NCBI GenBank assembly: GCA_023437285.1
Contig: JAEZGP010000185.1
Location: 1 to 11,091, forward strand
DNA from: Actinomycetes bacterium
Lineage (GTDB): Bacteria > Actinomycetota > Actinomycetes > Mycobacteriales > Micromonosporaceae
Length of the DNA: 11,091 bases
Reading direction: 5' to 3'
Shown here: piece after piece, positions 6,747 through 11,091 of the stretch
How the letters are laid out: every line of letters begins with the position of its first letter
Numbering within the stretch: the first letter of the stretch is position 1
The notes under the pieces: generated by a model
What the model was told of the DNA's origin: nothing
Database searches by the model: none
Seen by the model: only the letters and a program-made list of their open reading frames with translations
Translations under genes and position numbers: made by a program

Positions 6747-8360
6747 ATGTCTACACGCCGCAATCGCCGGGTCGGCCGGCTCCTCGCCGCCTCGGCGGCG
6801 CTCCTCATGATTGTTCCCGCCGCAGCGTGCGGCTCTGATTCCGATTCCGACTCCGCCAGCCCTGGCGACCAGATCCTACGCATCGCCGAGGCCGTTGAGC
6901 AGCCCACGCTCGACCCGGCGAGGAACATCCAGTACCTCAGCGACGAGATGGCCGCGATCTACGACACCCTCGTCGTACTCAACGCCGACGGCTCGATCGG
7001 CCCCAGCCTCGCCGAGTCCTGGACGGTCGAGGGCCCGTCGATCACGTTCAAGCTGCGTACGGGCGTGAAGTTCCACGACGGCACCCCGTTCAACGCCGAG
7101 GCCGTGAAGGCGGCGCTGGACCGGGTCGTCGACCCGAACACCAAGGCGACCAACTCCAAGAGCGTGCTCGGCCCCTACGACAACAGCCAGGTCATCGACG
7201 AGAACACCGTCAAGGTGACCTGGAAGACCCCGGTGGGCGCCGCCCTGATCAACCTGGCGAACGCCGACCTGAGCATCCCCTCGCCCACCGCCGCTAAGGC
7301 CGACACGCTCGACGCGAAGCCGATCGGCACCGGCCCGTACAAGTTCGTCAGCTACACCAAGGGCGACAAGCTCGAGGTCGAGCGCAACCCCGACTACACG
7401 ACCATCCGTCCCGACCTGGCCAACAAGGGCGCGCCGAAGTACGCGAAGATCATCTTCCAGTACGTGCCGAACGCCAGCACGCGGGCGAACCTGCTGACCA
7501 CCGGCGCCGTCCAGGTCGGGCAGCTGACCGGGCCGGACGCCAAGCGGCTGGCGGCCACGCCGACGCTGAACAACGCGGCGTTCCCGGGCATCAGCGAGAC
7601 CGCGCTGTGGATCAACGCCAAGAAGGTGCCGGACCTCAACGTCCGCAAGGCCATCTCGGCGGCGATCGACCGTGAGGCCCTCATCCAGGCGGTGGCCGGC
7701 GGCTACGCCGAGGTCAACTGGAGCGTCGTGCCCACGATCGTGCCGGGCTACGACGCCAACGTGAAGTCGGCCGTGGCCGGCTACGACCAGGCGCAGGCCA
7801 AGTCGCTGCTCGCGGCCGCCGGCTACACGCCCGGCAGCGACGGCGTCATGACCAAGGACGGCAAGCCGCTGACGCTGACGATCCTGTCGGCGGCCGAGGA
7901 CCCGTGGCCGGCGTTGGACCAGCTCGTCCAGGACCAGCTCGCGCAGGTCGGCATCAAGGCGGAGATCAAGACGGAGGAGTTCGCCACCGTCACGCAGACC
8001 CGCCGCAAGGGCGACCAGCACATCTACATCGGCCGCTACGGCATCCTCGACCCGGCCGGCAACATGCGCATCCTGTTCGCCTGCGCCAACATCCCGTCGG
8101 CCGAGGTGCCGCTGGGCACGAACCTCACCTTCAACTGCAACCCGGAGGTCGACAAGGCGCTCGAGGCCGCGGTCTCCGAGACCGACATCCCCAAGCGCGA
8201 CGCGCTGCTCAGCCAGGCCCAGCAACTGATGGCGGCCGACCACACGGCGCTGGTGCTCTACCAGCCCAAGAGCGTGGTCTTCTCGGCCAAGTCGGTCCGC
8301 GGGATCGGCATGCAGCCCGACGGCATCCTGAAGATCAACGATCTGGAACCGGGCGCGTGA
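6747..8360 (+). CDS. Solute-binding protein, family 5 (peptide/nickel/opine class lipoprotein)
   Basis: The 537-aa precursor has a basic N-terminus, a hydrophobic core and a PAAAC lipobox ending at Cys28, so it should be a lipoprotein outside the membrane. A short Ser-Asp repeat follows the cysteine. Family 5 hallmarks are visible: LAESW (88-92) followed by FKLRTGVKFHDGTPF (101-115), GTGPYKF (194-200) and VRKAISAAIDREALIQ in the middle. Length is normal. The family imports oligopeptides, nickel, opines, and in some organisms oligosaccharides or glycosides, so the ligand is open. The ATG at 6747 is preferred because GGGGACAGG lies just upstream and the signal peptide starts there. The longer frame from 6663 would start upstream of the predicted transcription start. 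It heads the operon and its stop overlaps the next gene. Confidence 0.92.
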   Translation: MSTRRNRRVGRLLAASAALLMIVPAAACGSDSDSDSASPGDQILRIAEAVEQPTLDPARNIQYLSDEMAAIYDTLVVLNADGSIGPSLAESWTVEGPSITFKLRTGVKFHDGTPFNAEAVKAALDRVVDPNTKATNSKSVLGPYDNSQVIDENTVKVTWKTPVGAALINLANADLSIPSPTAAKADTLDAKPIGTGPYKFVSYTKGDKLEVERNPDYTTIRPDLANKGAPKYAKIIFQYVPNASTRANLLTTGAVQVGQLTGPDAKRLAATPTLNNAAFPGISETALWINAKKVPDLNVRKAISAAIDREALIQAVAGGYAEVNWSVVPTIVPGYDANVKSAVAGYDQAQAKSLLAAAGYTPGSDGVMTKDGKPLTLTILSAAEDPWPALDQLVQDQLAQVGIKAEIKTEEFATVTQTRRKGDQHIYIGRYGILDPAGNMRILFACANIPSAEVPLGTNLTFNCNPEVDKALEAAVSETDIPKRDALLSQAQQLMAADHTALVLYQPKSVVFSAKSVRGIGMQPDGILKINDLEPGA

Positions 8361-9289
8361 GTTTCGTCCGATTCGCCACGCGGCGGGTACTGGTAACCGT
8401 ACCCGCCGCGTTGGCGGTGCTCCTGATCACTTTCGCGATGATCCGGCTGGTCCCGGGCGACCCGGTCCAGGTCATCGCGGGCACCAACCTCGACCCGCAG
8501 GTCGCCGAGGAGCTGCGCGAGCAACTGGGCCTCAACGACCCGCTGCCGGTGCAGTTCTTCGACTACCTGGGCCAGGTCCTGCGCGGCGACCTCGGCACGT
8601 CGTTTCTCACCCATCAGCCGGTGACGACCATCGTGGCCGAGCGGCTGCCGCTGACGCTGCTGCTCACCGCGGCCGGCGTCGGGGTCGGCCTGATGCTCTC
8701 GCTGCCCATCGGGATCATCACCGCGCTGCGGCACTCGCGCAAGCGCAGCACCGGCCTGACGTTCACGGCCGCCACCACCATGTTCGTGGCGACGCCCGAC
8801 TTCCTGCTCGGCACGGTCCTGGTCACCGTCCTGGCCGTGTACGTGCAGATCTTCCCCGTCGCCGGTGCCGACGGCTGGACGTCGCTGGTGTTGCCCGCGC
8901 TCGCCCTCGGCATCCCGCTCGCCGGCATCCAGGCCCGCGTCGTGCGGACCAGCGTGCTCGACGTACTCAACCGGCCGTTCGTGCGGACCCTGCGCGCGGT
9001 CGGCGTACCGCAGCGGCGGCTGGTCGCGCGCAACGTGCTGCCCAACGCGTCCATCCCGGTGCTGAGCCTGCTGTCCGTGGAGTTCGGCCGGCTGCTCGCG
9101 GGGGCGCTCATCGTGGAGAACATCTTTTCCTGGCCCGGCCTCGGCACGGTCATCTTCGACTCGATCGGCCGGCGCGACCTGCCCGCCGTACAAGGGGAGA
9201 TCCTCGTGGTGGCGCTGCTCATCCTTGCCATCAACCTGGTGATGGACATCGTGTACCGGATCGTCGATCCGCGGATCGGGCTGTCATGA
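8357..9289 (+). CDS. ABC transporter permease, DppB/OppB-like
   Basis: The 310-aa membrane protein has the DppB pattern: an N-terminal membrane helix followed by MIRLVPGDPV (28-37), LNDPLPVQFFDYLGQVLRGDLGTS around residues 59-82, and several more membrane segments. The EAA-type coupling loop is at about 208-230 (FVRTLRAVG...VLPN). FSWPGLG (257-263) and the C-terminal YRIVDPRIGLS complete the match. The GTG start at 8357 overlaps the binding-protein stop by 4 bp (GTGA), indicating translational coupling. It pairs with the downstream DppC-like protein to form the channel. The first 20 codons contain a perfect 13-bp inverted repeat and three GTA valine codons within five codons. GTA looks atypical for DNA this GC-rich. 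Confidence 0.92.
   Translation: MSFVRFATRRVLVTVPAALAVLLITFAMIRLVPGDPVQVIAGTNLDPQVAEELREQLGLNDPLPVQFFDYLGQVLRGDLGTSFLTHQPVTTIVAERLPLTLLLTAAGVGVGLMLSLPIGIITALRHSRKRSTGLTFTAATTMFVATPDFLLGTVLVTVLAVYVQIFPVAGADGWTSLVLPALALGIPLAGIQARVVRTSVLDVLNRPFVRTLRAVGVPQRRLVARNVLPNASIPVLSLLSVEFGRLLAGALIVENIFSWPGLGTVIFDSIGRRDLPAVQGEILVVALLILAINLVMDIVYRIVDPRIGLS
8378..8411 (+). promoter_or_regulatory. Strong intra-operon hairpin just after the binding-protein gene
   Basis: ACGCGGCGGGTAC (8378-8390) and GTACCCGCCGCGT (8399-8411) are perfect 13-bp complements around the 8-nt loop TGGTAACC. The stem begins 17 bp after the binding-protein stop and lies inside the first codons of the permease gene. Hairpins at this place in importer operons can stabilise the upstream message or limit downstream expression, keeping the binding protein in excess. 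That role is inferred from position; the repeat itself is plain in the sequence. Confidence 0.65.
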
Positions 9290-10146
9290 GCGCGACCGCC
9301 ACCCGTGCGCGGTCGCGCCGGAACCTGTTCGCGTCGCCGATGACCCGCGTCGGCCTCGTCCTGCTCGGCATCGTCGCGGTGATCACCATCGTCGGGCCGC
9401 TGGTGTACGACGTGTCGCCCACGCGTACCAACGCGATGGACAGCTACGCCCCGCCATCGGCGGCATACCCCCTGGGCACCGACCAGCTCGGCCGCGACAC
9501 CCTCGCCCGGCTGCTGCACGCCGGGCTGCTGTCCATCCCGGCCGGCCTGCTCGCCGTGGGCATCGGCGCGGTGATCGGGTCGCTGATCGGCGTCGCGTCC
9601 GGCTTCGTCGGCGGTTTCGTGGACAACACGATCATGCGCGTCGTCGACGTGCTCCTGTCCTTCCCGACCCTGCTGACGGCCATCGTCGTAGTCGCGATCC
9701 TGGGCCCGAGCGTGACCAGCGCGATCATCGCGGTGTCGATCGCGGCGCTGCCGTCGTATGCCCGGGTGATGCGCGGGTCGGTGCTGCCCCTGCGGTCCGC
9801 GGCCTTCATCCAGGCCGCGCGGGTGAGCAACACCCCGCTGTACCGGCTGCTGTTCACGCACGTGCTGCCGAACGTCGCCGATGTCCTCATCGTCCTGCTC
9901 GTGATCGGAATGGGGAACGGGATCGTGGTGCTGTCCGCGCTGAGCTTCCTGGGCATCGGCGTCCAACCGCCGCAGGCCGACTGGGGCGTCATGCTAACCG
10001 AGGGCGTGGACGCCATCTACATCGCGCCGGTCGCGGCCCTTGCGCCGGCGGTCATGCTGATGCTGACCGTGCTCGGCATCAACTTCCTCGGCGAAGGGCT
10101 CGGCGCCGGCCTGCGCGTCGACACGGCACGGCGGCGGCCGCGATGA
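9286..10146 (+). CDS. ABC transporter permease, DppC/OppC-like
   Basis: The 286-aa membrane protein shows the DppC layout. A basic N-terminus and first helix (about 20-40) are followed by an extracytoplasmic segment ending in YPLGTDQLGRDTL (61-73), which is highly typical. MRVVDVLLSFPTLL (117-130), the coupling loop at about 173-196, LSFLGIGVQPPQADWG (219-234) and NFLGEGL near the end complete the pattern. One point is odd: in the coupling loop the usual glycine (AAR-x-x-G) is replaced by Asn182, giving QAARVSNTP. This loop contacts the ATPase, so docking may differ slightly. The ATG overlaps the upstream stop by 4 bp (ATGA), as does its own stop with the next gene, so the permeases and ATPase are probably translated together. 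Confidence 0.92.
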   Translation: MSATATRARSRRNLFASPMTRVGLVLLGIVAVITIVGPLVYDVSPTRTNAMDSYAPPSAAYPLGTDQLGRDTLARLLHAGLLSIPAGLLAVGIGAVIGSLIGVASGFVGGFVDNTIMRVVDVLLSFPTLLTAIVVVAILGPSVTSAIIAVSIAALPSYARVMRGSVLPLRSAAFIQAARVSNTPLYRLLFTHVLPNVADVLIVLLVIGMGNGIVVLSALSFLGIGVQPPQADWGVMLTEGVDAIYIAPVAALAPAVMLMLTVLGINFLGEGLGAGLRVDTARRRPR

Positions 10147-11091
10147 GCCTGCTGTCCGTACGCGACCTGAGCATCACCTACGGCGACGTGCGCGCCGTGG
10201 CCGACGTGTCCTTCGACGTCGCCCCCGGCGAACGGGTCGGCATCGTGGGGGAGTCGGGCTCCGGCAAGACGACCCTCGCGCTGGCCCTGATGCGGCTGCT
10301 CCCCCCGTGGGCGGTCCAGGAGGGCGGCACCGTCACGCTGGACGGGATCAACCTGTCTGACCTGCCCGAGGAGCGGCTGCGGCCGCTGCGCGGCAGCCGG
10401 GCCGGCATGGTCTTCCAGGACCCGCTGACGTCCTTCGACCCGCTGCGCACCCTGGGCAACCACCTCTCCGAGGGCCTGCGCGCGCACGGCGAGCGCGACT
10501 CGCGGCGCCGCCGCGACCGGGCCCTGAAGGTGCTGCGGTCGGTCGGGCTGCCCGCGCCGGAGCAACTGCTCGGCCGCCGCCCACACGAGCTGTCCGGCGG
10601 CATGCGCCAGCGCGGGCTGATCGCGCTCGGCCTGTCCAACGAGCCGCGGCTGCTCATCGCCGACGAGCCCACCACGGCGCTGGACGTCACCATCCAGGCC
10701 CAGATCATGGAGCTGTTCGCGAGCATCGGCGCGCCGGGTCCCCGGGCCGACCTCGGCCTGGTGATCGTGTCGCACAACCTCGGGCTCGTGCGGCAGCTGT
10801 GCACCCGCGTCATCGTCATGTACGCGGGCAGCATCGTCGAGGACAGTCCCGTCGAGGAGTTCTTCGCCGCTCCTCGTCACCCGTACGCGAAGGCGCTCAA
10901 CGACGCCACGCCCCGGCTGAGCCTGCCGCGCGGCGAGGTGCGCAGCATCCCCGGGCACGCCGTCGACCTCGCCGACCTGCCGCCCGGCTGCCCGTTCGAG
11001 CCGCGGTGCGCGTACCGGCTGGACATCTGCGCCACCACCGAGCCGCCGCTGCTGTCCATCGGCGACGGCCGCCGCACGGCCTGCCACAACG
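10143..11091 (+). CDS. ABC transporter ATPase, DppD/OppD-like (partial, runs off the right edge)
   Basis: Translation from the ATG at 10143 gives 316 residues without a stop before the window ends. Motor motifs are intact: Walker A GESGSGKT (36-43), Q-loop Q92 in VFQDPLTS, signature LSGGMRQRG (150-158), Walker B with D174 and E175 in ADEPTTALD, and switch His211 in VSHNLGLV. The C-terminal oligopeptide-transporter extension (HPYAKAL, then GCPFEPRCAYRLDIC and a later Cys in TACHN) has the four-cysteine pattern found in DppD/OppD proteins, where it is linked to an iron-sulfur cluster in characterised members. The start overlaps the DppC-like stop by 4 bp. Systems of this class often have a second ATPase (DppF-like), which would lie beyond the window. 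Only the last residues should be missing. Confidence 0.93.
   Translation, partial: MSLLSVRDLSITYGDVRAVADVSFDVAPGERVGIVGESGSGKTTLALALMRLLPPWAVQEGGTVTLDGINLSDLPEERLRPLRGSRAGMVFQDPLTSFDPLRTLGNHLSEGLRAHGERDSRRRRDRALKVLRSVGLPAPEQLLGRRPHELSGGMRQRGLIALGLSNEPRLLIADEPTTALDVTIQAQIMELFASIGAPGPRADLGLVIVSHNLGLVRQLCTRVIVMYAGSIVEDSPVEEFFAAPRHPYAKALNDATPRLSLPRGEVRSIPGHAVDLADLPPGCPFEPRCAYRLDICATTEPPLLSIGDGRRTACHN

Overview
This is a GC-rich actinomycete chromosome segment. The evidence is strong G/C preference at third codon positions, GTG and ATG starts, short 4-bp gene overlaps, lipoprotein-type binding proteins and Streptomyces-like promoters. A Micromonosporaceae-type host is a guess; nothing here fixes the genus. 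No tRNA, rRNA, insertion sequence, phage gene or CRISPR array was seen.

Layout: (1) positions 43-1068, minus strand: a Gfo/Idh/MocA-type oxidoreductase with an atypical active site. (2) 1069-1253: an unusually AT-rich divergent intergenic region with a perfect inverted repeat against a -35 box. (3) 1254-5647, plus strand: a complete CUT1-type carbohydrate ABC importer made of a fused MalF-MalG-like permease, a Tat-type lipoprotein binding protein and an MsmK/UgpC-like ATPase. (4) 5665-5728: hairpins between convergent genes, probably a two-way terminator. (5) 5733-6506, minus strand: an IclR-family regulator. (6) 6507-6746: a divergent control region. (7) 6747 to the right edge, plus strand: a peptide/nickel/opine-class (Opp/Dpp) importer with a family 5 binding protein, two permeases and an ATPase cut by the window end.

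How the genes fit together: the 16-mer ATTTCATCTGTTGACA, which ends in a -35 box, occurs exactly upstream of both transporter operons (1181-1196 and 6634-6649). Its first 11 bases recur inside the predicted iclR promoter (6559-6569). The simplest reading is one IclR-controlled regulon that joins two importers of different classes, the oxidoreductase and the regulator itself. The substrates may be a glycan- or sugar-derived compound and a related glycoside, opine or peptide, but the sequence does not identify them.

A second notable element is a perfect 13-bp inverted repeat (8378-8411) at the start of the first Opp-type permease gene. It lies just after the binding-protein gene, where it could set binding-protein-to-permease stoichiometry. 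All protein families are familiar; the novelty is in the regulatory wiring, the fused permease and the altered oxidoreductase motifs.
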